Translations under genes and position numbers: made by a program
Notes under the pieces: model-generated
What the model was told of the DNA's origin: nothing
Seen by the model: only the letters and a program-made list of their open reading frames with translations
Databases searched by the model: none
Shown here: positions 33,203 through 44,512 of the stretch, piece by piece
Layout: the number at the start of each line of letters is the position of its first letter
Numbering within the stretch: the stretch's first letter is position 1
Source of the DNA: Dryococelus australis
Taxonomy: Eukaryota > Arthropoda > Insecta > Phasmatodea > Phasmatidae
Assembly: GCA_029891345.1 (NCBI GenBank)
Contig: CM056995.1
Location: 82,895,895 to 82,959,894 of the forward strand
Reading direction: 5' to 3'
Length of the DNA: 64,000 nucleotides

Positions 33203-34019
33203 CTGCACCTACCTTCTTCAGGACGCGCGTGCGCAAAATCATGCATACGCCAGAAACCAATCTCAAAATGTTTATAAGATTAAATATGTCCACAATCTTC
33301 CCCCTGATCTCCCCCCCCCCCCCCATCATTTGCCTAAGCCAATTTCTAAAGCTTTTAAGACGTAGTTCGTGTAATGGACTCTCCTCGTAGTTACTTAATT
33401 TCTGCATTTTGTAAACCCCTTAAAGGTAGACGAGACTTGGAAACAGCCATTGGTCTTGAACAGGGGCGAAAATGGACACGTCCCCTTGGAATCGGGCGAG
33501 GGGAATTTCCAACCGCATAACCGGCAGAGGGGACAGGGAGAGTTTTAATAAAATTATCGCCGAGAGGGCGACACGCACCCCCTCTCTCAATACCACCGCT
33601 CATTTTTTTCTCCCCGCCCCTCGTCATCGCCCTTACGAGCTGTATCATCTTGAATAAGTGAAAAGGAGTGCGGGATGAATATTCATGTGTGTGTGGCCCG
33701 CGTTACGCCCGTCCGGCTACAACGCCACCCTCGCTTCGGTCACATATACTCCGTCCCTGCCCAACAGCGATGCCGCACGTGCGTGCGTGAAATACGACCT
33801 TGGCGTGGTCTCATATGCATACTTAAGGTGGCCGCCTGGATATGCCGCCGAACGATGTGTGCACAGCTCCAGCAGCAAACCTTTTATTGAAAAACCGTCC
33901 AATGTGTCTGAATGAGGTCTGCTTACGAATAGCATTTAAGAAATGTTCCGCATCTGGTTACGTTTTTCAATTCCTCCATTTCGCTCTAAAACATGTTTTT
34001 GTGATAGTGAAAATTGCTC
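33203..34019. other. Unassigned; poly-C tract and GC-rich island
   Basis: A C tract near 33310-33323, then a GC-richer stretch at 33420-33880 with open frames on several strands but no recognised domain. An AT palindrome, 'ATGAATATTCAT', is at 33673-33684. Confidence 0.35.
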
Positions 34020-34125
34020 AAACGGGCCTTGCGTTATCGACGGCAAGGCTGCACGCCAGTTCAGTGCTTTGGGCGTAGAGGCGATGAGAGAGTTGATGCT
34101 CATGTCTCGATCGCCCCTAGCGCTC
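34020..34125 (-). repeat. Family E fragment
   Basis: 'CACGCCAGTTCAGTGCTTTG', 'GGCGTAGAGGCGATGAGAG' and 'TCGCCCCTAGCGCTCCC' resemble the hairpin-bearing end of family E at 35.7 kb. Diverged. Confidence 0.4.
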
Positions 34126-34236
34126 CCATGCTTTTAGACTCAGACGTGCACAATTCCTTCAACCAAGCGGTCAACTTAAGAAATCCCGGATTTCTGGGCG
34201 ATCCCGCGTCGAGTTGGTACGGTTCGGACGGTAAAA

Positions 34237-34606
34237 CCATAAGTTGTCTTCACATTGATATTCTTCCACCATATGTGAAATTAACGTTGCCATCGCCTGA
34301 TTACTTTATTCATGCGACGACCAAAGAAATTTTTGATATTAGTACAACAGTAAATATTTTATAAATTTGCTCATTACTAGACTCATATGCATGAGAAAAA
34401 CATAAAGCAAAATAAATAATTTTGGTATTAACACGTTAATGTAACACGTTCAAATTAACGTTGAAACATCGAACTAGTTTCACTCTATCGTTACTAACTT
34501 TGCTGGGCACATGCCAATCAGTAGGCCCGTTAATATATACGCAGGAAGCTGCAGTGACGTTTTTCAGAGGCTGATATCAAAAGAGCTCACTTTACCGTGA
34601 ACAGCC
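34237..34606 (-). repeat. MITE family A, 5' end lost
   Basis: From 'TTCTTCCACCATATGTGAAA' to the intact terminus 'CTCACTTTACCGTGAACAGC', followed by TTTA. Diverged in the middle. The left terminal repeat cannot be seen. Confidence 0.75.
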
Positions 34607-34610
34607 TTTA

Positions 34611-35330
34611 TATTCTTGGTATTACCTATGTGTTCAAATAAATATATGCGTATCTGTAAAATCTTTCGCATTAAATTCTAATTGTGTAAGTAACGTTTTA
34701 CATATTTTGTACGGTTTTCAACAATAATTTTAAATCCGTTTCAAAGAGTTTCAACCTCTCAAACGTATAATCAAGATTTAGGCATCCTTTTTGGTTTCTT
34801 CGTCCGATCGTTTCAAGTCGCAGGTACGGGGGAGCATCCTACGCTCTGGAACTACGATGTGATTGGCCAGCTACGAAATCTGGTGTAGAACCTTCTGTGC
34901 AAAGTATGTAGGAAAGGTCTTGGTATGAAATCCAGCCGTACAAGGTGGCAAATGACATGACGGGTATACCAGCTGGTATAACGGACGCTACGACAGACCT
35001 TGCACAAGCTTTCACGAAATCTGGTACCGTGTAATATGGCCTTACGGATACCCGTTGGGTATTATGGTCGTAATGAGAGAGCAGAACGATTCAATTCCTT
35101 GGCTGCATCGTATGTATTTTCTCTAGTTGCTGGCCTGATGAGGAAAAACGACAAGCTGAGCGTGACGCTAGCCTATATCGGCACGTTGTTTAGCATACTT
35201 GTCCCAGATTGTTGGCCGGTGGAGGGGATTTCTGCAACTGGCGCTGCACGGTGATTACAGCAATGAGTTGTTGCAATCCCGCTTGCGTTCTGGTTTAATA
35301 CGTGAGGTGTGATCACGCAGGGATATTACT
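34611..35330. other. Unassigned interval
   Basis: An 84-codon plus frame at 35000-35254 has protein-like composition but no recognised domain. The segment 34800-35300 is less AT-rich than its flanks and could be an old repeat. Confidence 0.3.
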
Positions 35331-35775
35331 TAAGGGTCATATGTACTGAAACGTTTTCTGTGAAATCGTTGTTTGCGCGTAAACTCGTGTATCGGTAAAT
35401 AAATGTTCTGAAAATACGAAGTTTTGCCAGAGAGGATTAAAAAAGAAATATTGTCTATGCCACTATAGTTTTACTATTATCATATTTAGTGTATTAATGG
35501 AGGAAAAAATCGTGGAAGTGGACAAATATCGCATTTTTAAAGCTTGCCTATGAAGTTTCTTTAAGCGGTAATAGAAAAGTACAATTATACGTAGGTGGTT
35601 TGATCTGTGTACTTTCATCGCGTGTAATAAAACTCCATAGTTACAGATCTAGTTTACACAGTAAAGCGTTAGTACGGAAACACTGCACGCCTTGCGCATA
35701 GGAGCGATGAGATGCTAGGCATGCGTGTTAGTGTCGCCCGTATCGCTCCCTCGCTTCTTGACCTTGGACGCGCGG
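35331..35775 (-). repeat. Interspersed family E
   Basis: A 445-bp unit matching 46211-46656 in inverse orientation over its full length, from 'AAGGGTCATATGTACTGAAA' to 'CTTGACCTTGGACGCGCGG'. There are no obvious terminal inverted repeats and no coding capacity. One end contains 'ACGCC...TACGCGCAAGGCGT', which can form a hairpin. Classification is unknown. Confidence 0.8.
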
Positions 35776-36967
35776 CTACATAGTCCTCTTAAGGCCAGAC
35801 CACATCGTAACAGGACCAACCGGTTTATGTACCTATGAGTGCGTCGCTACGTATATATGCAAGTGTGTATTTCCATAGATATGATTGTGGGGAAGACAAG
35901 GTTGTGGGCCTAAATTGTACGTTCATATTGGAACCTTCCTACAGGATACTTGTCACTCACGACACTGTTTTAAAATTAACAGCAAATCCAGACTCATCCG
36001 TGAAATAGGTTATGGTGGCCCTGCATTCTACTAGATATGTTTAATGGCTGGCAGGCAACTTAATTGATAAAGACCCATGTGCTTTGCGGAATGAGCTGGC
36101 AGCAAGCTAAACTGGACAGTCCTCTATACACTTGAGACAATATCATTTACTTATTGGTTGCTGCGATCGCGTGAGGCCTCTGTACAAGACTGCTTAATAC
36201 TCACTCACACTACTTCTCCGTACTTATTACTTGCTCACAGTTAAATGGGGCGTGCTTAAATAACTATAACTGTCGTCCAATTACAGTAGTAGGAGAAAAG
36301 AACAAGTGTTGGAGCCTACCTCGCCTCCGAATGAATTCGCGAAATACTCGTGGCTCTATTAATTGATAATGTTCGTTTCAAGTGTTCGTCTGGTATCAGT
36401 TTTTACCCTCAGCTCGCCATATGTCGGAATATATAAATATTTTTTTCACTCTGCATCAAGAGGTTTTATTAAAAGAATACGTCATGTGTCGAGAGACTCG
36501 AAACTGTGAATATAGCGGCCGGCCATTTCAGGAACATGGATTTTCCAGGCAGCCAGGGAGGTATCGCCTCTCCGCCCCACCTCTAGACAGTTGGCTGACG
36601 ACACTTGGTCAACTTATGGAAGCGGTAGGCCACTCAGCCACAGTCTAGAATGTTACCAACTACTCTGCCACATATTCACGTAGAACGTTTTATCACTCAT
36701 TAAAGTTGTATTATTAACTTTGCAATAGACACAAATTATATAAGTATCATAAGTCAATACTGGTATGTATGTGTTTTGTTTTTAAAAAATAGGCTTTTAG
36801 TTTCTGCCTACTTTTAGGTGATTTTTAAAATGCAAAATAACGAATTACATGTTATGCCGTGCAGGTTTCCAGTTGAGGAACTAATTTTTATTACTAGTAA
36901 TGCAACAAGGTATTTTTACTTTACAAATGCATGAAATAAAAAAATGTTCATTCAAATATGCTATTTG
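35776..36967. other. Unassigned interval
   Basis: Nothing recognisable. An 88-codon frame at 36382-36648 is unsupported. Confidence 0.4.
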
Positions 36968-37245
36968 CTATTTCACAACATAGTAGTTGGCATAACATTG
37001 ATGGCCAACGAATTTGTCTCTAGTATGTCCCCAACAGTAACAGTTGTCATGCCATAAGTAGCCCACAAGCTTTTTGCTATTATTTCCCCAGCAGTAAGAA
37101 ATAGCAGGCATTCCATAAATGGCCCATCAGCTTGCTACTAGTGTTTTCCCAGCAGTAGGTAATAGTTGACATGCCATGAATACTCCATAAACTTGCTGGT
37201 AATATTTTCCCAGTAGTAAGTAGCAGTTTGCATTTTATATATCAT
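36968..37245 (+). repeat. ~61-bp satellite-like array
   Basis: About 4.5 units. The phase marker 'CCCAGCAGTAAG(A/T)AATAG' recurs at 37029, 37086, 37147 and 37208, with 'CATGCCATAAATGGCCCATC' and 'AGCTTGCTACTA' between the markers. Units are diverged. Confidence 0.8.
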
Positions 37246-37451
37246 CTGCTTGTGAGGCTTCTGTTGAATTCTAACAATTATAGTGAGATCTATGGCCCAC
37301 ATTACGAATATTGAAATAATAATAGGTAATGTCACTTTTATTTATATGACCTGATTTTCAACCATATAAGAAATGCTGATAGTCATAAATGCGAACGTAT
37401 GCCACCAAAGCCAACAATTGTCCAACTGTTAACTGCTTGTTGGTTGCTACT

Positions 37452-37761
37452 TGGATGACATGCGTCCAGTGAAGTTGATAACGATGGAAGGAATGTAGTG
37501 TCATGTATTAACGTTGAATCAGAAGTGCCAGGTGAATGTTTGTGAATATTGAAATTATTTCTTTTTCCTTCTGTTTTTTAATACGTAGGCTATCAAAGTT
37601 AGAATTGGCAAATTTTTATAATATTTACTTTTATTATAGTTTTACAGTTCCACTTGGCGCGTTGCAATGTTAATTTTACAAATGGCTGACAAATACATAA
37701 CGTGCATACAACCAGACCTTAGGCAGAACTTCTAAGAGGGCTGAGATTACTGTAAAACGCC
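37452..37761 (+). repeat. MITE family A, 5'-truncated
   Basis: Starts at 'GGATGACATGCGTCCAGTGA' and continues through 'GAATATTGAAATTATTTCTT' and 'CATAACGTGCATACAACCAG' to a degenerate terminus near 37761. Confidence 0.7.
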
Positions 37762-38205
37762 TGCAATGGCGATGCCATGCCCAACTGTTGCCAGTGAGGT
37801 CACAGCGATACAAACCGGTCGCAACGTGAACACCAGCTTTCCAATTTCCCCGCCAATGAAGTTGAGAGCCCGCTAAGCATGTGATCAGCACAGAGAGACG
37901 TTCTAAGACGCAATGAATGTTGGTTTGGGAATAACGGGTCGAGACGTGTATACGAGTAAAAAAAGGGGGGTGTAGGGGTGTGATGAATGTTTACCTGGAG
38001 AGATATTTGTGTGAATACGTGCGATAAGGTCAACATTCCGCTCACGTCTCGTGTACATGCTCGCATTTATGCCGATCATGGTCACTTCGCGCGCATACAT
38101 TAATTAACTAAAATGCAGTGTCATGAGGACATTCAACTATTTTATGATTCGTGAGTATAGATAAGCGCATGTTAATTATGTTTGTTTTGCAATTCCGTGA
38201 GTGTG
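37762..38205. other. Unassigned interval
   Basis: No recognised content. Confidence 0.4.
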
Positions 38206-38436
38206 CACAGAAAAAAATACTTTGTAGCTGCTACAAAATGTTTGCTGGTATACACACAGGCAAATAATTTTGTGGTGAGCACGAAATATTTTGTAGTCAC
38301 CACAAATTAAATTTCTAGAGGCCACACATGTTTAGTGGCGGCAACTAAATATTTTTGTGTTATGCACAAAATAATTTGGCTGTGTGTATACCAGCAAAAC
38401 ATTTTGTAGCAGCCACAAAGGATAATTATTTCGGTG
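38206..38436. repeat. 231-bp foldback element
   Basis: Long near-perfect inverted arms: 'CTTTGTAGCTGCTACAAAAT', 'GTTTGCTGGTATACACACAG', 'GCAAATAATTTTGTG' on the left are mirrored on the right. The ends are CACAGAAAA and the inverse of CACCGAAAT. The arms contain 'TTTGTAGCTGCTACAAA', itself palindromic. Its terminal bases and ATTTTGT-rich arms recall the 16010-16761 element. Confidence 0.8.
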
Positions 38437-38478
38437 TAGTTCGTAGTTATGTTTAATAATTTATTAATCTACATCATT

Positions 38479-38909
38479 TATAGATCATTCGCAATTACTT
38501 CCAACTTTTCTAAGGCCATGCTAAAGTTATACATTCTGGCTATTCCTCCACCTCATGCAAACATAGCTTTCCCAAATCTATAAAATTACACCAAAGGGAC
38601 TACGCACAGAATCCACGCCCACTCACTTTAATAATATTTTACATGAGAACTATTTCTTACTAGCCATTACCAACACCCTTTTTTCCCATTGTTTTATACA
38701 TATTTATTATAACTGAAACCTTACAATTTATAAATAAAATACAACTAGAAGTCCATTATAACCAAAAATAAGATACTTGTATGTTCACAGAAGTATGAAA
38801 CGCTTATGCTATGTGGCATATTTAGGAAACAACCAAAGATGTCATAAATGGTGTAATTTTCCAAAGGTTTTATTCAAAAGGTGTGAACAAACCGCGATAT
38901 ATCATTATA
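38479..38909 (-). repeat. MITE family B
   Basis: Complete minus-orientation copy of about 431 bp with TATA at both ends. It contains 'ATTACACCAAAGGGACTACG', 'CTTACTAGCCATTACCAACA' and 'GGTTTTATTCAAAAGGTGTG'. Confidence 0.85.
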
Positions 38910-40636
38910 TCACAAATGATGTCAGCAGAAAAGGCACGGTAACTCCAAAACCACATGCTTCAGTGGCAATGGAACACGCGCACTTCGCCAGAGGTTCGTT
39001 ATAATGCCTTATCCAACTTGACTACTGAACGGCATATTTTGTATTAAAAATTCACGTCTGAAACCTGTACACCAGTGTAAGCTCTGAAAGAAAAAATACG
39101 TAGGTGACTAAATGACTGAATGTCGTTAATTAGATCCACGAACGTCTCAACGAGCTGACCTTATAAAAACTTAGGGCCTACAGTAAAATTATTATTTATT
39201 TGTAAGTGTTCACTGTTTGACAAATGACGGCGCACTATTTTCTATTCGAAAGTCTTCCGCTGTCCAATGCGTAAAGCAATAGAATCACGGCATTTGAAAT
39301 GGACCGTTTGACATTGAAAAAACACTACAGTGCACACTGTGTGACGAGAATTGCTCTACGGACGGTATCACTGTAGCGAGCTATCCCACAGTGAACACAA
39401 GAGAGAAACAAAACGGGACAACTCGACCATCACGAAATACCACAAAAGACACGGCGCAAATGCGAAGGGACGGTAGGGCAGCCATTCGCGCGTGTATCAA
39501 ATGCTCTCTCGCTGTTATAACAACCACGTAGTTACTATCTGAGTGGCGTCTTCTAGTAAAGGAAAAAACTGGTTCTACCATATCTTCTAACTTTTTAAAA
39601 GCTAAGCTCACGATGTTAAAATCATGTGACGTAAATATGACACCGGGATCGCCGTATAATTGTTTTAAAGCCTTCTACGTCCTCTCGCCTAACTTAATAT
39701 TTTAAGTAATTTCAACAAGCACAGTTTATTGTTTCAGGGCGACTTGCGTAGCCAGGGTCGTAGCAGTGCCACTGTTATAATTCGGGTTCAAAACCTGGTT
39801 AACCCGTGGATGTGTGAGCTTTTAATAGATGCAAGTTTATGTGCTTTTCAGCATGCAGGCCACTGAGAAACTATACGGAAGACAAAGACGCGAAACGGTT
39901 GATTTCAAAATATTAAACTGTATAATTAATTCCAATAATCCATTCCAACCTGAGCTAATTTTACAACTTCACAAAGTAACCATCCTTGAGCGGTGGCAGG
40001 GGGACATAGCCGTAAAGCAAAAGCTCACATTTTAAAAATTATTTATTTCTCTTGGTATCCCTGTGTGTGCGTTGGGGTATAGAATCCATTGGATACGAAC
40101 GACAGGAACACATAGATCCAGCCAGACTGTTTAAAACCAATTTTGGGGTTATAGTACACGATCACATAAAAGAGTCCCCGATGTCCACAGTTATAAAATG
40201 TTAAGTAGTTCTCGAAACGTCTCCAGTTATTCAAGACTGCACATTACTGGTCTTTGGTATGCGTTTAATCGTTCCCATATACAACTGTTCCTTGGGTATA
40301 ACTCGCCAATGTTTGATGTGATAGAATCATTTAGAAATATTGGAATGTCAAGTAGCTTTAGGTGATTGATGGTGATTCGGGTTGCTTCCATATGCTCCAC
40401 TCACTCTAAATAAGTTCTAACAAGACAGCAAAATGTTCTCTATCGCTAGGCAGAATAAGGAAGACACCCGATCGAGGATCCGACAGCAAGAATTTCACAG
40501 CGATGTAAATTATTATTACAACAATTTGTTCGTGCAGAACAAACTTAACTGAAGTAACTACACGATTCAGACAACAACAGATGCGCGAACTATGACAGGC
40601 TACAATTAGTATATGTATTATTAGAAGATCTAGTGA
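38910..40636. other. Unassigned; one tRNA-like stretch
   Basis: At 39745-39800 'GCGTAGCCAGGGTCGTAGCA' followed by 'TTCGGGTTCAAAACCTGGTT' resembles pol III A- and B-boxes. It is too degenerate for a tRNA gene and is perhaps a tRNA-derived SINE head. Nothing else was identified. Confidence 0.3.
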
Positions 40637-40905
40637 CTTTTCGCAAAAAATATGAGTACACGGTAGACTTCAATGCTATAAGCACCCACCAGCCGTTTGT
40701 CTATTGCCATTGGTTGCTCTCTGCTTGAGAAGACATTTGCATGTTTGACTGGGCCACTCAGAATTCGGTAACATCGGCACAGACCTTACGTGATTCGTGT
40801 GGAGACAGTTAACACGAGTCAAAAAAGTAATTCAGCCAATCAAGATAGGTAAACGACTATAGAGTGTTTTAAAATATAACTTGTTTTGAAATCTTTCCGC
40901 GGAAT
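40637..40905 (-). repeat. Interspersed family D
   Basis: Inverse of the 25110-25376 copy. It shares 'GTACACGGTAGACTTCAATG', 'CTATTGCCATTGGTTG', 'GACTGGGCCACTCAGAATTC', 'CCAATCAAGATAGG' and 'TAAAATATAACTTGTTTTGA'. Confidence 0.75.
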
Positions 40906-41867
40906 TTCACCACCCCTAATTATTAGTATAGTACATGTTAAGCCTTTTTTTTAAGATGGGGAACTAGGATTCGAAGTACCTCTGTTCTGAAAGTCCCCTT
41001 ATCATGTAAATTGGAGCTGGGATGACATACACGAGAAGAAATTGTGAAGTTCTTTAATTTTGAGTCTTTTTACAACAAGTTTTGTGCATTACACTAAATC
41101 TGATAATCATGCGCAGTTTTTATGCCACGAATTCCAATGACGTTAGGGAATATTTTCATCACGCACTTTTCATATGAACATGATGAATTTCAAAATATTT
41201 TACAAACCCAAATGGAAAATATTCTTATTTAATCACGATCGTCATTTTAAGCTTACGCACCATAATTGCGGTACAATAATGTGTACGTATAAAGGTATAT
41301 GCATACTATTTAAATGGTTCAACATTTAATGATACACACCTCAATAAACAGGTATATATTAACTCTGTTTGTTTTTGACGTCTGAGAGGACAACCCATAA
41401 CAAAGTGAACAATCATAAAAAGCATATTTGCATTGTGTGTGTAGTTTATATTCACATGACACATTTTTGTTCTCAGCCCGAAGGTAACTCCCATCGAAAA
41501 CCAGTAACGTCCAGGTCTAGAACTTATTTACCTAAGCGAAAATGTTTTTAGTAAGTAGACGACAATCACGCAGAACAAGCGTACCACGGGCAGTAGGGAA
41601 CTCGGCGTCAGCAAAACAAAACACGACATAATCACAAGCCGGCCCCGAGGCCTGAATATTATTATTTTTGCCAGCGTGTGCATAAGCAATGAGCGAACGA
41701 GGGGAAATAGAGAGGGGAGAGAGGGAGAGACATAAAAAACAGATATGAGCACTCACGTGTCAGTGGGGCGTTCAGCAGCTGAGTGGCCTGAGGCGCGTGT
41801 GTAGAGCCTCCTTGCCTGGGCGCCGCGACTCTCCCCCTGCGAACACAAGAAACACGACCGCCGTCGT
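40906..41867. other. Unassigned interval
   Basis: Purine-rich 41695-41730 and a GC-richer patch at 41760-41870. No exon was supported. Confidence 0.35.
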
Positions 41868-42769
41868 TATACTCCACTCACGGTTAATTACAAGCTTTTC
41901 TTAAGTTCTACTTCTAGGATATCCCTCAACCTCATGCAAACAAAGCTCAACCAAGTTCAGTTACTTCCACCACAGGTTGGCAAGATCGATGTCAAAAGTT
42001 TGGCAACGAAAAATTTCCCGCTATTAGGTAAGCGCTAGTGTCGCATGCTAAATTTTCTCTATTTTATATTTTCGTAAATAGGAAAAATATTTCTCTTTTA
42101 TAATTCGCGTAGCTTAACGCTTTAACTATAGACTATTCACGGTAAAGTGAACACTTTTGAAAGTCCTCTCATTTGGAATAATGGTCAATAAATACGTTTT
42201 GTTTTAGCCCTAGACGTTAACTTCAGAGTGCGGTGAAATAGGTCTGTGCACACTGTGTTAATTAGTTACATGGCAATATTTATTTTAAAAAATGCGGCTA
42301 AAGGACAAAAAGAATGTATGGATGGAAAAAGTATCTAGGTCCTCAAAAGTGCTCACTTTCCCACGAACAGCCTACAAAAGTTATCTTTTGGAACACTGCG
42401 CACCTAGCGGTGGAAATTTTTCCCTGTACCAATCTATCCCATAAGAAAATTACACCAAAGGGACAGCGCACTACTTTCATGCGCACTCAGTGTAATAATA
42501 TTTTGCAAAACAACTTTTTCTTACTAGGTATTACCAACACACCTGTTCTCACTGTTTTGATTAGTATTTGATATGAATTAAATATTACAATTTATAGGAT
42601 ATATATAACTTAAATTTAACTACAAATAGAGTTTTTTTAATGTTCTTTAATGTTAACACAAGTATAAAACGCTGGCGATAAATAATATAAACAACCAAAC
42701 ACTTCATCCATTGGATGGTATTTCAAAGGTTTGATTCAAAAAGTGTGAAGAAACCGCGAATAGTCTACA
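41868..42769 (-). repeat. MITE family B interrupted by ~470 bp including a C MITE
   Basis: The left part, 'TATACTCCACTCACGGTTAA' to 'AAACAAAGCTCAACCAAGTT' (41868-41967), and the right part, from about 42440 ('AAAATTACACCAAAGGGACA') to 'GTGTGAAGAAACCGCGAATA' (42760), together make one B element when compared with 42906-43339. The intervening DNA includes the C copy at 42131-42372 and other unassigned sequence. Joining the two parts is my inference. Confidence 0.6.
42131..42372. repeat. MITE family C
   Basis: A 242-bp copy, GACTATTCACGGTAAAGTGA to 'GTGCTCACTTTCCCACGAAC' plus AGCC. TATA flanks it on the left and TACA on the right. The body, 'CATTTGGAATAATGGTCAAT' and 'GTATCTAGGTCCTCAAAAG', matches the 11003 copy. 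Confidence 0.9.
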
Positions 42770-42905
42770 GCCAGGAATACACAGCAGCTTGTGGCGGGAG
42801 TACGATCGCTTCTCACAGAAACGTGCTTCCAGCACAGCACTGCCATACTGCTTGCGCGATTTATCACACTTTAACCGACCATCCGGTTTCTCGGGAGCCC
42901 AGTTA

Positions 42906-43339
42906 TATACAGTCCGTTCACGGTTAACTTCCAACTTTTCTGTGAGGCCCAGCTCAAGTGTTTACTTTCACGCCATTCCTCCGCTTCGTGTAAACAAAGC
43001 TTAGCTAAGTCTAGAAAATGACACCAAAGGGACAACGCGCCGCATTCTTGCGCACTCAATTTAATAACATTCTGCGTGAGAACTATATCTTACTAGGCAT
43101 TTCTAACACCCCTATTTGATCTCTGTTTCTATTCGCTTTAATTATAAACGAAACATAATTACAAATAAAACATTAGTTAAATTTAACAAACAAAATTATA
43201 TATTTTTATGTTTAACACAAGTATAATACGCATGTTACACAAGGCACGTTTAGAAAACCACCAAACTACGTCATCATACGTGGAGTGATTTTTCAAAGGT
43301 TGGTTTCAAAAAGTGTGAAGTTATCACGAATAGACTATA
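42906..43339 (-). repeat. MITE family B
   Basis: Complete minus-orientation copy of about 434 bp, 'TATACAGTCCGTTCACGG' to 'CACGAATAGACTATA'. Shared blocks are 'ATGACACCAAAGGGACAACG', 'TTACTAGGCATTTCTAACAC' and 'TTTTCAAAGGTTGGTTTCAA'. Confidence 0.9.
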
Positions 43340-44285
43340 TGTGAGCATCGCTAGACGGGCGTAGTTGGAGTTGACGATGTTCTGCTTAGGAGAAAATCAT
43401 CAGACAAGTGACGACAGAACCAGTTCCGTAATCGCGTTTCAGGATAGCAGAAACTAAAATCCTGTACCACTATCAGAATGTACCTTTAGTTCAGAACGGT
43501 TCAGTTTTTTTTTGTGCGAAGAGAAAACAAATATTGCTGAAGTAGTTATGTTGAATGTACAACCTGTCCTGCAGTAAGAAATAGTGTCCCTTGCAGTAAC
43601 AATGTGTATAGGTGCACATATAATCACAAAGAGGGCCACGATAAAATGTTCTACTGCTGCTGCTACTACCTACATTAAAAATCATTATTTAAGATGGTAC
43701 AAACAAGTACAAACTTAATGTTCCTGGAACCTAATTTTATTCTGAGTGTGATATGCAGGTAACTACTTCACTTCGTGCTATGGCAGCTTCTACCACGCGT
43801 ATTATTTCTACGAAGTAAAGCGTTTCCCTAAAAAGAGGAAAAGAATGAGAATTTGCGCACCGGGTCACAATTTACAGCTGCATCGATACCTTATATACGT
43901 TCATCATGTGGGGTCGAGGTTAGGGCGAAGGAGGGATGTTTGAACGTGTTGAAACATTTAGAAAGCTCTGGTAAGTCAAATCCACTCGAATACTGCAATT
44001 GTTAAAACAATAAAAAACAACACCTCTGAAATTATGGACAAAATAAATGATATTTCCTAGAAGTCACCGTCACGAAACCATAGAGGCGAAATAACATTCG
44101 ACACTTGTGATTAAGATTGATCCCGTCAAAGGAACTGGTACCTTTACCGCGCCACAAATTTTAACCATCTCGGTAACAAACATTTTAAACACACATCTTG
44201 TGCCACACCACAACGTACAGACTTACGACGGCAGAAAAATAAATAAATTAACATAACTGCATACAAGTATGCATTACACAAAATA
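43340..44285. other. Unassigned interval
   Basis: Nothing recognised. Confidence 0.4.
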
Positions 44286-44512
44286 ATTACTTGGGAACAC
44301 TGTGTACATATATGTATGTGTGCATGCACGCATACATAATATGTAAAAATATACATACAATATATACACGACGTATGCAGTACACATACAATGCATATAG
44401 TACATACAACACATAGACCATGCATACTGTACATAACTGCATACAATACATGTATGTATACAAGTCATTCAAGTCATACATACAGTGCATACACTGCATG
44501 CATATATACAAT
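44286..44512. repeat. Degenerate (CATA/TACA) simple repeat
   Basis: Imperfect alternation of ACATACATA-type words over about 225 bp. The minus-strand frames rich in Cys, Met, Tyr and His through it are simple-sequence artefacts. Confidence 0.75.

Noticed and set aside
36968-37245. CRISPR-like repeat-spacer array
   Set aside because: Units are contiguous diverged tandem repeats of ~61 bp without unique spacers, and the context is eukaryotic.
44274-44511. Minus-strand frames rich in Cys, Met, Tyr and His
   Set aside because: They translate a degenerate CATA/TACA simple repeat.
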